Part shown: piece after piece, positions 7,222-13,651 of the stretch
Position numbering within the stretch: position 1 is the stretch's first letter
How the letters are laid out: the number at the start of each line of letters is the position of its first letter
Origin: Clostridia bacterium
GTDB taxonomy: Bacteria > Bacillota > Clostridia > Christensenellales > Borkfalkiaceae
DNA: 13,651 bases
Direction of reading: 5' to 3'
Assembly (NCBI GenBank): GCA_021205485.1
Contig: JAJPXK010000162.1
Span: 1-13,651, forward strand
Made by a program: the position numbers and the translations under genes
Notes under the pieces: model-generated
What the model saw: only the letters and a program-made list of their open reading frames with translations
Told to the model about the DNA's origin: nothing
The model's database searches: none

Positions 7222-7440
7222 ACTTGAACAGCTTGGCTTTCCGCGAGTACTCGCGTGTGAGCGAAGCGAAACTCTGCACACCGCATTAAAAAAGTTCTAT
7301 AATATGGTGCAGATATCCTCACGTCGTACCTTGACAGGTACTCCTCAGGATGACGAGATGTGCTGTCAGCGGGCTTTATATAAGGTCGTAATGAGATCCT
7401 TCGGCTTTACCATTTATTTTCTCGAAAAAATTATTTTATA
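7222..7440. repeat. Composite palindromic dispersed-repeat element, upstream copy
   Basis: No gene is visible here. The stretch holds a 14-bp perfect palindrome, CGCGAGTACTCGCG (7242-7255). Next comes a pair of arms GTGTG and CACAC around an AGCGAAGCGAAAC-type core (7255-7282). A stem-loop at 7315-7351 pairs ATCCT with AGGAT, with a perfect inner stem GTACCT-TGAC-AGGTAC. GAGATCCTTCG occurs at 7393-7403. The pieces CTCAGGATGAC, GAGATCCTTCG and the GTAC-centred palindrome recur after mnmE (8934-9014), so this is probably a small non-coding repeat family spread through the genome. Confidence 0.55.
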
Positions 7441-7443
7441 TAT

Positions 7444-7472
7444 TTGCCTATCTTATGGAATTATGCTATAAT
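7444..7472 (+). promoter_or_regulatory. Promoter of mnmE with extended -10
   Basis: TTGCCT (7444-7449) and TATAAT (7467-7472) are separated by 17 bases, and TG at 7464-7465 makes an extended -10 (TGCTATAAT). The start site would be near 7479, leaving a leader of about 50 bases. Confidence 0.75.
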
Positions 7473-7530
7473 AGCTGTAAAGGTATAACTTAAAATTATA
7501 TCTCGGCTTGGATTTAGGTCAGAAATTACT

Positions 7531-8850
7531 ATGTATGAAAGTATAGCGGCTATAGCCACAGCCCCCGCCGCGGGCGGGATAGCCGTAATAAGAATAAGCG
7601 GGAAAACCGCCGTCTCGGTCGCCGAAAAGGTGTTTGAACCCTTCGGCAAGACTGAGGTGAAGGATTTTAAGCCTAACGTAATGTACTACGGCAAAATCTT
7701 CGGGCAGGGCGTTGTTGACTACGGGTACCTTGTAATTTTCCGTTCGCCCCGTTCGTTTACGGGCGAAGACGTGGCCGAACTTCATTGTCACGGCGGGGTA
7801 CAGCTTTCCCGCTCGGTATTAAAAAACGTGTTCGCAAACGGCGCGAGGCCCGCCGCCGCGGGCGAATTTACCCGCAGGGCGTTTTTAAACGGCAAACTGT
7901 CGCTGTCATCCTGCGAGGGTATGGCCGATATGATAAACGGCGAAAGTCTGGCCGAAGTACGCGCGGGCAGCCTTTTATACAGCGAAAAACTTACCTCAAA
8001 GGTAAAAAAAATACAGCTTGAGCTTACCAACCTTCTCGCTCAGATAGGGGCGGATATAGACTATCCCGAAGAGGACGTTGAAGGGGCCAGGCCCGACGAG
8101 GTGAACGCCGTTTTGACCAAGGCGTATGGCGACGTTTGCGGCATAGCTTCCTCTTACGACGGCGGCAAAAAGATTAAAAACGGCGTGTCAGTGGCTATCT
8201 GCGGGGTGCCTAACGCGGGAAAAAGTTCCCTTTTAAACGCTATGCTCGGCTTTGAAAAGGCCATAGTTTCGGCCGAGGCGGGCACCACGCGCGATGTCGT
8301 TGAGGGCTGTATACAGATAGACGGGGTTAATTTTAACCTGTTTGACACCGCGGGCATACGCGAAGGCTCGGGCGAGGTTGAAAGGATAGGCATAAACCGC
8401 GCGAGGCGGACCATAGAGGGCTGCGATATCGCCCTGCTTGTGTTTGAAACTTTCGGCGAAGACGAGAAAAATATTTTGTCGGGCGTAACCTGCCCCGTGA
8501 TAAAGGTGTGCAGCAAGAGCGATTTGAAGAACGCGTCTTCCGAAGCGGATATCTGCGTATCTTCGGTTACGGGCGAGGGCATTGAAAAGCTTAAAAAAAT
8601 GATGAGGGATATATCCCTGCCCGAGGGCAGTCTTGACGGCGCGTTTTTGATAGAGGAAAGGCACTATATGGCTTTGAACAGGGCGAAAGAGGCCCTTTCT
8701 TCGGCGATAAGCCACCTTGGCGATTACCCCCTTGACGTTATATCGCTGGATATTAAGGCGGCGTGGGATATTTTAGGCGAAATTACGGGCGAGACGGCCT
8801 CGGAAGAGGTGATAAATACGATTTTTGCCCGCTTCTGCGTAGGTAAGTAA
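7531..8850 (+). CDS. mnmE: tRNA modification GTPase MnmE (TrmE)
   Basis: With MnmG, MnmE installs the aminomethyl-type modification on the wobble uridine (U34) of certain tRNAs, using a folate-bound one-carbon unit. It has 439 residues, slightly short for the family. The N-terminal folate-binding domain spans about 1-117 and a helical domain follows, interrupted by the GTPase domain (about 218-365). G1 is GVPNAGKS (225-232), the potassium-loop/switch is GTTRD (251-255) and G3 is DTAG (272-275). G4 reads SKSD (328-331) instead of the usual NKxD. The C-terminus ends in FCVGK, keeping the conserved Cys and GK of the C-x-GK tail. The start MYESIAAIAT is typical, although the ribosome binding site (TTAGGT, about 10 bases upstream) is weak. 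Its partner mnmG is not adjacent; the gene stands alone between repeat elements. Confidence 0.95.
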   Translation: MYESIAAIATAPAAGGIAVIRISGKTAVSVAEKVFEPFGKTEVKDFKPNVMYYGKIFGQGVVDYGYLVIFRSPRSFTGEDVAELHCHGGVQLSRSVLKNVFANGARPAAAGEFTRRAFLNGKLSLSSCEGMADMINGESLAEVRAGSLLYSEKLTSKVKKIQLELTNLLAQIGADIDYPEEDVEGARPDEVNAVLTKAYGDVCGIASSYDGGKKIKNGVSVAICGVPNAGKSSLLNAMLGFEKAIVSAEAGTTRDVVEGCIQIDGVNFNLFDTAGIREGSGEVERIGINRARRTIEGCDIALLVFETFGEDEKNILSGVTCPVIKVCSKSDLKNASSEADICVSSVTGEGIEKLKKMMRDISLPEGSLDGAFLIEERHYMALNRAKEALSSAISHLGDYPLDVISLDIKAAWDILGEITGETASEEVINTIFARFCVGK

Positions 8851-8868
8851 CCTGAATCCATAATGCCG

Positions 8869-8908
8869 CCCCTAATAGGGGAGCTGGCGGCGTTAGCCGT
8901 CTGAGGGG
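8869..8908. repeat. Double-hairpin element after mnmE
   Basis: CCCCT-AAT-AGGGG (8869-8881) forms one hairpin, and GGCGGC-GTTA-GCCGTC (8886-8901) forms a second with one G-U pair. A further AGGGG at 8904-8908 could replace the first hairpin's right arm, which would enclose the second hairpin. It begins 18 bases after the mnmE stop. It could serve as a terminator, but without a T-run. The GGGGAGCTGGCGGC...GCCGTCTGAGGGG form resembles short dispersed elements seen in many gut Bacillota genomes, from memory. Confidence 0.5.
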
Positions 8909-8933
8909 TTTGCATTGTCATAGCTGCATCGGC

Positions 8934-9014
8934 CGCGGGTACCCGCGAGATCCTTCGACTCGCTGTCGCTCGCTCAGGATGACAGGGGGTGTGCGCTCTC
9001 ACACAGGATGACAG
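8934..9014. repeat. Composite palindromic dispersed-repeat element, downstream copy
   Basis: It begins with a 14-bp perfect palindrome, CGCGGGTACCCGCG (8934-8947). Next is GAGATCCTTCG (8947-8957), then an ATCCT...AGGAT stem-loop (8950-8980) with a TCGCTGTCGCTCGC-type core. A GTGTGCGCTCTCACAC hairpin follows (8989-9004). AGGATGACAG occurs at 8976-8985 and again at 9005-9014. It shares the palindrome architecture and several exact words with the element at 7222-7440 in the same orientation. It fills the gap before the LysR gene, whose in-frame upstream codons are repeat sequence rather than real coding. Confidence 0.6.
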
Positions 9015-9042
9015 AAAGAATTTACATATATGGAGAGAAAAT

Positions 9043-9924
9043 ATGGTAAATCTTGAATTATACAGGGTGTTTTACACCGTGGCGAAGTGCGGCAGCCTTA
9101 CCAAGGCCGCCGAGGAGCTTTTTATATCTCAGCCCGCTGTGTCGCAGGCGATTAAACAGCTTGAAAACCAACTTGGCACAACGCTTTTTAACCGTACGCA
9201 TAAGGGCATGGAGCTTTCCGTCCAGGGCGGCAAGCTTATCTACAAGACGGTTGAGGAGGCCCTGATCCTTTTAGAAAACGCCGAAAATACCCTTATCGAG
9301 CTTAAAACAACGGCCACGGGTACAATAAGGATAGGCGCCACCGACTCTATTTTTTCTAACCTTATAGCCGACAAGATAGTTGAATACAACGAAAAGTACC
9401 CCGCGGTAAAGTTTGACCTTATCACGGGCACCACGTTAGACACAGTGGCGCAGCTTAAAGACAATAAATGCGACATTGTGTTTATCAATCTGCCGATAGA
9501 CGACAAAGACGTAACCCTGTCGGGCAGCATAAGCCTGCTTTCGGATATATTTGTAGCTAACGATAAATTCAGCGAGCTTAAGGCGGACGTCGTTCCTATA
9601 AAAAAATTGCAGGAATTTCCCCTTCTGATGATGGAAAAAAATACCGTCGCACGCCAGGCGATAGATACGTATATAAATTCCCTCGGAATGAATTTTATTC
9701 CCGACATAGAGGTCGCAAACTGGGACCTTATGATAAAACTCGCCGTAAAGGGAATGGGCATCGGCTGCGTGCCGAGGGAGTATTGCCAGAGCTATTTAGA
9801 CAGCGGGGAGCTTTTTGAAATAAAGATAAGCCCTACTCTGCCTGTGCGCGGCGTAGGCATGGCGTTGCCTAAAAACGTTCCCGTGCCCTTCGCCCTTCGC
9901 GAATTTATAAAGCTGTTCCAGTAA
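9043..9924 (+). CDS. LysR-family transcriptional regulator
   Basis: A 293-residue DNA-binding regulator of normal LysR length. The N-terminal winged helix-turn-helix has its recognition region at about residues 18-37 (SLTKAAEELFISQPAVSQAI), followed by the usual ENQLGTTLFNR and linker helix. The periplasmic-binding-protein-like effector domain runs from about 92 to the end, beginning GTIRIGATDSIFS. The start at 9043 is chosen because GGAGAG (9032-9037) precedes it by 5 bases and the protein then begins MVNLELYRVFYTVA, as in the family. Codons upstream to 8989 lie in the repeat element. LysR proteins usually control a divergent neighbour, but the upstream gene here is mnmE on the same strand, so the target and effector are unknown. 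I found no clear promoter. Confidence 0.9.
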   Translation: MVNLELYRVFYTVAKCGSLTKAAEELFISQPAVSQAIKQLENQLGTTLFNRTHKGMELSVQGGKLIYKTVEEALILLENAENTLIELKTTATGTIRIGATDSIFSNLIADKIVEYNEKYPAVKFDLITGTTLDTVAQLKDNKCDIVFINLPIDDKDVTLSGSISLLSDIFVANDKFSELKADVVPIKKLQEFPLLMMEKNTVARQAIDTYINSLGMNFIPDIEVANWDLMIKLAVKGMGIGCVPREYCQSYLDSGELFEIKISPTLPVRGVGMALPKNVPVPFALREFIKLFQ

Positions 9925-9941
9925 ATTTAAAAGCAAAATTA

Positions 9942-9969
9942 AAAGCCGCAGGCGTTCGCCTGCGGCTTT
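9942..9969. terminator. Bidirectional terminator between lysR and the convergent membrane-protein gene
   Basis: A perfect 13-bp stem, AAAGCCGCAGGCG with CGCCTGCGGCTTT, surrounds a TT centre. T-rich sequence follows in both directions (TTTTAATTTT on the minus strand, TTTGAGTTT on the plus strand). It serves both converging genes. Its sequence is almost identical to the terminator at 11742-11771. Confidence 0.92.
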
Positions 9970-9981
9970 GAGTTTATGTAT

Positions 9982-11583
9982 TTAGCTTAATTGATTGTAG
10001 ATGTTCTGCATAAGCCCGTCAGAGAGTATAGGGCGGAAGCGGTTCAGATTGATGAATATCGCCGAGAAGAATTCTCTGTTGTCGCCGCCTATCACGTAGT
10101 CGGGAAGGCAGTCGAACGAGCCCTGTTCTTTGGATATGAATATCTTGGCAAATTCAATCTTCTCGTTTTCGGGAAGGCTTGCGATAAACTCGTCAGAGGG
10201 GCCGCCGTAAACCATTCCGCGGTAATCAGGCTGTGTAGCCGCCTGGTTTGCAGGAGCAGGCGCGGGAGCGGGAGGAGCGAAAGGAGCGGGAGTCGCGTAA
10301 GGGGCGGGCGCCGCGTAAGATACGGGCGCGTAGGGCGCGGGAACGGCTACAGGCTGAGCGCTCTGCGACATATGGTAGGGATCCCCGGGGTAGAACGAAA
10401 TGAATACCTGCGCGGGGGCCGCGGGCTGCTGTTCAGGCTGGCTGAAGTACGCTTCTTCGGGGCGTTCGATGTTGCCGTCAAAGTATTTAACGGGTTCAAC
10501 AACACCCTTTACCTTTAACTTAGCCTTTTTATAATGAGCGAGCCTTCCTATGCTTATCAATATATCAACAAGCGCGATGGCGGCTATCACGTAGAGGATT
10601 ATGCCGGGCCTTGCCGAGTAATCAGAGATAAAGAACATCGCTACGACGCCTACGATAAGGCAGACGATTTCTACTGTGTATCTTATTATATCGAATATAA
10701 GCCCGCCCTTGGTTGTTTTGGCGCTTAAGCATATTACGTCTATAATGTGGTTTACAAGCACAAGAAGCAAACCTGCCGAAAGGGCTATAGACGCAACCGT
10801 CGCCATCAATGTTGAGCTTGCGGCGGAGTATGCGGCGGAGTTGAAGAAGTACGCGCCTTTGTCTGCGAACGTGTCGGAGACAAACCAGTTCAAAACGGTG
10901 TAGCCGGATACCGGTTCAGAGTTGATGGTTAAAAGAAGTCCGTCTAATTTACCGAATATATCCGCTACAGAGGTTACGGTAACAAGAAGGAATACGCAAA
11001 CCAGACCTAAAAGCCATACGATTATCTTTGCCACGCCGCCGCCTTTATACCAGTTGAGCGATTGTATTATAAGCATCAATAACGTTCCGCCGAAGGCGAG
11101 GCCTATTACGCACCAGTCAAACGGGAAGTTTGCCGCAAAGTCAGAAGGCGTTGTGTAAGTTTCGGCGTATACGCTTGTAAGATTAAAGATATACGTGAAA
11201 AGTGCGATAAGCGCTATAACTTCTACAATAGAAGCGCATACCGTAGCCGTCTTCCTCTTTTTGCTGGAAATCACGGGTATAAGCATTATAATGCCGATAA
11301 CGGTAATTACAGCGTAAAGCAGTATCGCTATAGCGTTTATATCTATATCCGCAAGCCCGAAAAAGCTTACCGTATTGCCGTTAGGGAATTTGTTTCCTAT
11401 ATCGGTAAGAGAATCAATGCCGAAGGTCGTTCCTAAAATGGAGGGGAGCGTAAGGGCAAGCATAATGTTTTCGCCGTTCGCATCCTTATAGAGGGGCAGA
11501 AGCAAGCCTAACAGAAGGCAGTCTAAAGCTATAAGGTATGTAATGACGGTGATAAACTTTTTAGGTTTTTTAGCTGTTGTCAT
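9982..11583 (-). CDS. Polytopic membrane protein with Pro/Ala linker and conserved C-terminal domain (paralog 1)
   Basis: A 533-residue protein of unknown function. About eight hydrophobic segments lie near 12-31, 82-105, 115-135, 157-174, 183-204, 264-286, 300-319 and 327-346. A linker of about 350-455 is rich in Pro, Ala, Tyr and Gln. The C-terminal domain of about 75 residues (458-531) contains ENEKIEFAK, PDYVIGGDNREFF and FRPILSDGLM. It is paralogous to the protein at 11786-13237 along its whole length, with shared words FFGLA, AVITVIGII, YKGGGV and KTTKGGLIFD. The frame is open to 11718, but ATG 11583 is the real start: GGAG (11594-11591) precedes it by 7 bases, the paralog starts at the matching place (MTTxKKxKK), and the upstream codons run through the promoter. 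Ends of the helices are estimates; the tail is probably cytosolic. I recognise no family. Confidence 0.8.
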   Translation of the reverse strand: MTTAKKPKKFITVITYLIALDCLLLGLLLPLYKDANGENIMLALTLPSILGTTFGIDSLTDIGNKFPNGNTVSFFGLADIDINAIAILLYAVITVIGIIMLIPVISSKKRKTATVCASIVEVIALIALFTYIFNLTSVYAETYTTPSDFAANFPFDWCVIGLAFGGTLLMLIIQSLNWYKGGGVAKIIVWLLGLVCVFLLVTVTSVADIFGKLDGLLLTINSEPVSGYTVLNWFVSDTFADKGAYFFNSAAYSAASSTLMATVASIALSAGLLLVLVNHIIDVICLSAKTTKGGLIFDIIRYTVEIVCLIVGVVAMFFISDYSARPGIILYVIAAIALVDILISIGRLAHYKKAKLKVKGVVEPVKYFDGNIERPEEAYFSQPEQQPAAPAQVFISFYPGDPYHMSQSAQPVAVPAPYAPVSYAAPAPYATPAPFAPPAPAPAPANQAATQPDYRGMVYGGPSDEFIASLPENEKIEFAKIFISKEQGSFDCLPDYVIGGDNREFFSAIFINLNRFRPILSDGLMQNIYNQLS

Positions 11584-11632
11584 AATCAATCTCCGTAAAG
11601 CTAATTTATACTTTATCGTATACCTATTATAT

Positions 11633-11661
11633 ATTTTATTACAAATATTTCTTTCTGTCAA
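11633..11661 (-). promoter_or_regulatory. Promoter of paralog 1
   Basis: On the minus strand, TTGACA (11661-11656), 17 bases, TAAAAT (11638-11633), about 50 bases before the start codon. Sequence in and around it matches the promoter of paralog 2 at 13344-13372. Confidence 0.8.
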
Positions 11662-11741
11662 GAGGGAAAGGGTTATGAATTTAGGCAAATTTTTAATAAG
11701 TTGATTTATTTCTGCCATACAACCATTCTGCGGGGCATTAT

Positions 11742-11771
11742 AAAAGCCGCAGGCGGTCGCCTGCGGCTTTT
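11742..11771 (-). terminator. Terminator of paralog 2
   Basis: A perfect 14-bp stem, AAAAGCCGCAGGCG with CGCCTGCGGCTTTT, surrounds a GT centre, 14 bases after the stop codon of the upstream (right-hand) gene. It separates the two tandem genes, so each is probably its own transcription unit. It is near-identical to the one at 9942-9969. Confidence 0.9.
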
Positions 11772-11785
11772 TAAGGTTATCTGGC

Positions 11786-13237
11786 TTAGTTGAGCAAATT
11801 AAGTTCAGAGAAAATCTTATTCATAAGTCCGTCGGAAAGTATAGGGCGGAATTTGCCGAGGTATACGAAAATCGAGGCGAAGAAATCTCTGTTGTCGCCG
11901 CCTACAATGTAGTCGGGGATATTTTCGTAGGGGCCGTTGATCTTTTCGATAAACAGTTTGGCGAATTCAATCTTCTCGTTTTCCGCAAGGCGGGAAATGA
12001 ATGAATCTGTAGGGCCGCTGTATACTTCTTTGACTTTGTAAACAACCTGAGTTTCCACTACGGGGGCGGGAGCTGCCGCAGGAGCGGGCGCAGCCGCAGG
12101 CGCGGGAGCGGGCGTTACAGGAACATAAGTATATGTCGCCGCGGGAGCGGGAGCAGGAGCGGGTTCGTAATCGGTTGTGCCCTTAGTGTCATCATCTTCG
12201 GGAATTTCGGCTTCAACTTCTTTTACAGCGGGTTTATAAACCGCCGCCCTTATGATGCTTACGATAGCCGAAACAACAGCCGCCGCAAGCAGAACGTAAA
12301 GCAGAAGGCCGGGGGTTCCGTTTTCGTATATTATAAGAAGGATTACGGCTACAACCGCAGCTATAACTTCAAGTATATACCTTACGCAATCGAATATAAG
12401 GCCGCCCTTTGTGGTTTTGCAGCCGAGGCTTATTATGTCTATCACACAGTTTATTAAGGCGAGAAGAGCCGCCGCCGCAACAAAGTAGTAAGCGAGCTGT
12501 GTGGCGAGATCGGTCGCGGTGAAAAGGTCGCAAAGCAAGCCGGTAGTGAATACGCTGTCGGCAGAGATTGCTGCGTCGGTGCAGAAAGTGTACTGTATAA
12601 ATACCGTTATAATGTTGTAACCGGAATAATTTTTTCCGTTTACCGCGGCGATAAGTTCGCCGTCGTAGAAGCTGAGCGCGGTGATGTCGATAAGAACCAG
12701 CGCGCCTACAAGGCCTATAATAAGCATGACGAGTTTGACAACGCCGCCGCCCTTATATTTGGATATGGCCTGTATTATAAGCATAAGAATGGCGCCACCC
12801 GCCGCTATAACAAGGGAGAGGGAAACGTCTATTTCGTTTGAAGTTAAAGCACTTGCGCCTACAGAGCTGAATAAAGCTATAAACAGCACTACAGCCGCCG
12901 CGACTTCTACTATTATAGGGCAAACAGTGGCCGACTTGCCTTTTTTGCCTGCGAGCACGGGTATAAGCAATATAATGCCTATTACCGTTATCACGGCGTA
13001 AAGAAGGACCGCCAGAGCGCTTAAATCTAATGTGGCGAGCCCGAAAAAGTTAACGTCAAGCGTGCCGATGAAGTTTGCGTCGGCAGAGCCCGTAAGGTCC
13101 TTAAAAGCTTCCACGAGCTGCAAAACAAGCATTTCGTCATTATAAAAAGGCACAAGCAGGCCTGCGATAAGGCATACGAGCGCGATGATATAGGTGACTA
13201 CGAACAGAGGCTTTTTTGTTTTTTTGGTTGTTGTCAT
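11786..13237 (-). CDS. Polytopic membrane protein with Pro/Ala linker and conserved C-terminal domain (paralog 2)
   Basis: A 483-residue protein of unknown function. Hydrophobic segments lie near 12-31, 71-95, 104-124, 138-157, 166-186, 247-270, 284-304 and 309-333. An acidic stretch (EIPEDDD, 345-350) leads into a Pro/Ala-repeat linker (358-393). The C-terminal domain (about 405-480) contains ENEKIEFAK, PDYIVGGDNRDFF and FRPILSDGLM. This tail is much better conserved with paralog 1 than the membrane and linker parts, which suggests that it carries the function or binds a common partner. Two close ATGs exist, 13243 and 13237. The second is chosen because GGAG (13248-13245) is 7 bases from it and only one base from the first, and because it matches paralog 1. 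No enzyme motif is visible. A structural or sensory envelope role is possible but not shown. Confidence 0.8.
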   Translation of the reverse strand: MTTTKKTKKPLFVVTYIIALVCLIAGLLVPFYNDEMLVLQLVEAFKDLTGSADANFIGTLDVNFFGLATLDLSALAVLLYAVITVIGIILLIPVLAGKKGKSATVCPIIVEVAAAVVLFIALFSSVGASALTSNEIDVSLSLVIAAGGAILMLIIQAISKYKGGGVVKLVMLIIGLVGALVLIDITALSFYDGELIAAVNGKNYSGYNIITVFIQYTFCTDAAISADSVFTTGLLCDLFTATDLATQLAYYFVAAAALLALINCVIDIISLGCKTTKGGLIFDCVRYILEVIAAVVAVILLIIYENGTPGLLLYVLLAAAVVSAIVSIIRAAVYKPAVKEVEAEIPEDDDTKGTTDYEPAPAPAPAATYTYVPVTPAPAPAAAPAPAAAPAPVVETQVVYKVKEVYSGPTDSFISRLAENEKIEFAKLFIEKINGPYENIPDYIVGGDNRDFFASIFVYLGKFRPILSDGLMNKIFSELNLLN

Positions 13238-13285
13238 AATCATTCTCCGTCAGATAAATTTTTTTGCTTAATCCGCAACCTGTTT

Positions 13286-13321
13286 AAGGCTGCGCCGATA
13301 GATACGCCGCTTAAAAGCCTT
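13286..13321 (-). promoter_or_regulatory. Possible hairpin in the leader of paralog 2
   Basis: AAGGCT (13286-13291) and AGCCTT (13316-13321) can pair around a loop with short GCG/CGC matches, inside a leader of about 100 bases. Paralog 1 has a leader only about half as long and lacks it. A regulatory role is a guess. Confidence 0.3.
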
Positions 13322-13343
13322 CGCGACAAATTATCTAACATAT

Positions 13344-13372
13344 ATTTTATTACAATTTAGCTATTCTGTCAA
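13344..13372 (-). promoter_or_regulatory. Promoter of paralog 2
   Basis: On the minus strand, TTGACA (13372-13367), 17 bases, TAAAAT (13349-13344). The boxes and spacing equal those of paralog 1, and the flanks agree too (TCTTGACAGAA, and TTGTAATAAAATATAT across the -10). Confidence 0.8.
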
Positions 13373-13463
13373 GAGTAAAATGTAAGTTTTGTCGGTAAAA
13401 AAATATATTTTGCAATTTTTTTACGGCGCAGAAAGAAACACGCATTTTAATATTATGGTAAAT

Positions 13464-13518
13464 TGTGCGTACGCCCGTACGCGCGTATGCGTGCGAGGAG
13501 AGCCGCTTAAAAAGCGGC
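13464..13518. repeat. Hairpins and an alternating purine-pyrimidine tract in the divergent intergenic region
   Basis: GCGTAC (13467-13472) and GTACGC (13477-13482) form a hairpin. The stretch 13476-13495 alternates pyrimidine and purine for 20 bases, mostly GC and GT steps. A second perfect hairpin, GCCGCTT-AAA-AAGCGGC, is at 13502-13518 without a T-run. No gene is visible between 13238 and 13651. An AAAAACTT/AAGTTTTT hairpin lies further right at 13568-13588. Confidence 0.5.
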
Positions 13519-13598
13519 GTCAAACAAAGTATGTGTAAAAGATTATAATATTTTCACAATATTTTTTAAAAACTTTGTAGAAGTTTTTCAAAATTTTA

Positions 13599-13647
13599 TT
13601 GCACATTTAAGGTTTTAATAGTATAATTAGTACAAATCCAAAGGAGG
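13599..13647 (+). promoter_or_regulatory. Promoter and ribosome binding site of a gene beyond the right edge
   Basis: TTGCAC (13599-13604), 17 bases, TATAAT (13622-13627), then a consensus AAAGGAGG (13640-13647) four bases before the window ends. A plus-strand gene should start within a few bases of the edge, divergent from paralog 2. Nothing of its protein is visible. Confidence 0.75.
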
Positions 13648-13651
13648 ATAG

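Noticed and set aside
7222..7440. CRISPR array or structural RNA gene
   Set aside because: The repeated words are not regularly spaced, and no tRNA-like or known riboswitch pattern is visible. A dispersed-repeat element explains them better.
8989..9042. Longer LysR start at 8989
   Set aside because: The extra 18 codons lie in the dispersed-repeat element, and the ribosome binding site fits 9043.
11584..11718. N-terminal extension of paralog 1 starting at 11718
   Set aside because: These codons run through a clear promoter and have no good ribosome binding site. The paralog and the GGAG spacing both point to the start at 11583.
12058..12180. DNA repeat of GCGGGAGC-type units in paralog 2
   Set aside because: It is the coding sequence of the Pro/Ala linker and needs no separate explanation.

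Overview
The window looks like a chromosomal segment of a Gram-positive, clostridia-like bacterium (Bacillota). Supporting signs are consensus sigma-A promoters, strong GGAGG-type ribosome binding sites, AT-rich intergenic DNA around moderately GC-rich genes rich in ATA codons, and the linkage of an ECF-transporter energizing module to truA, which is typical of this phylum. An uncultured gut clostridium is a reasonable guess, but the sequence alone does not fix a genus.

Layout from left to right. (1) 1-1397: an IS-type DDE transposase (160-1107, +) with a long imperfect hairpin in front and a terminator behind; the ends of the element are not certain. (2) 1398-2403 (-): a PadR-like regulator followed, with a short overlap, by a four-helix membrane protein, transcribed from a good promoter with a doubled operator-like sequence at the predicted start site. 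(3) 2664-6142 (+): an operon of a fused EcfA1-EcfA2 ATPase, EcfT and TruA. The ATPases and EcfT form the shared motor of ECF vitamin/metal importers; the substrate-binding S components are not in this window. (4) 6268-7185 (+): an unrecognised membrane protein with a poly-Gln and Gly/Ser-rich tail and its own strong terminator. (5) 7222-9015: the tRNA-modification GTPase MnmE, with GC-rich palindromic dispersed-repeat elements on both sides. (6) 9043-9924 (+): a LysR-family regulator, converging on the next unit through a shared bidirectional terminator. (7) 9982-13237 (-): two tandem, paralogous, roughly eight-helix membrane proteins. Each has a Pro/Ala-rich linker and a strongly conserved C-terminal domain of about 75 residues that I do not recognise. 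Each copy has its own near-identical promoter, ribosome binding site and terminator. (8) 13238-13651: a divergent promoter region ending in a promoter and ribosome binding site for a gene that starts just beyond the window.

Most genes are ordinary housekeeping or regulatory genes. The parts most worth a second look are the tandem membrane-protein pair with its unrecognised C-terminal domain and duplicated control signals, the covarying palindromic repeats around mnmE, and the ATPase fusion. I see no CRISPR array, tRNA, rRNA, phage module or recognisable defence system.
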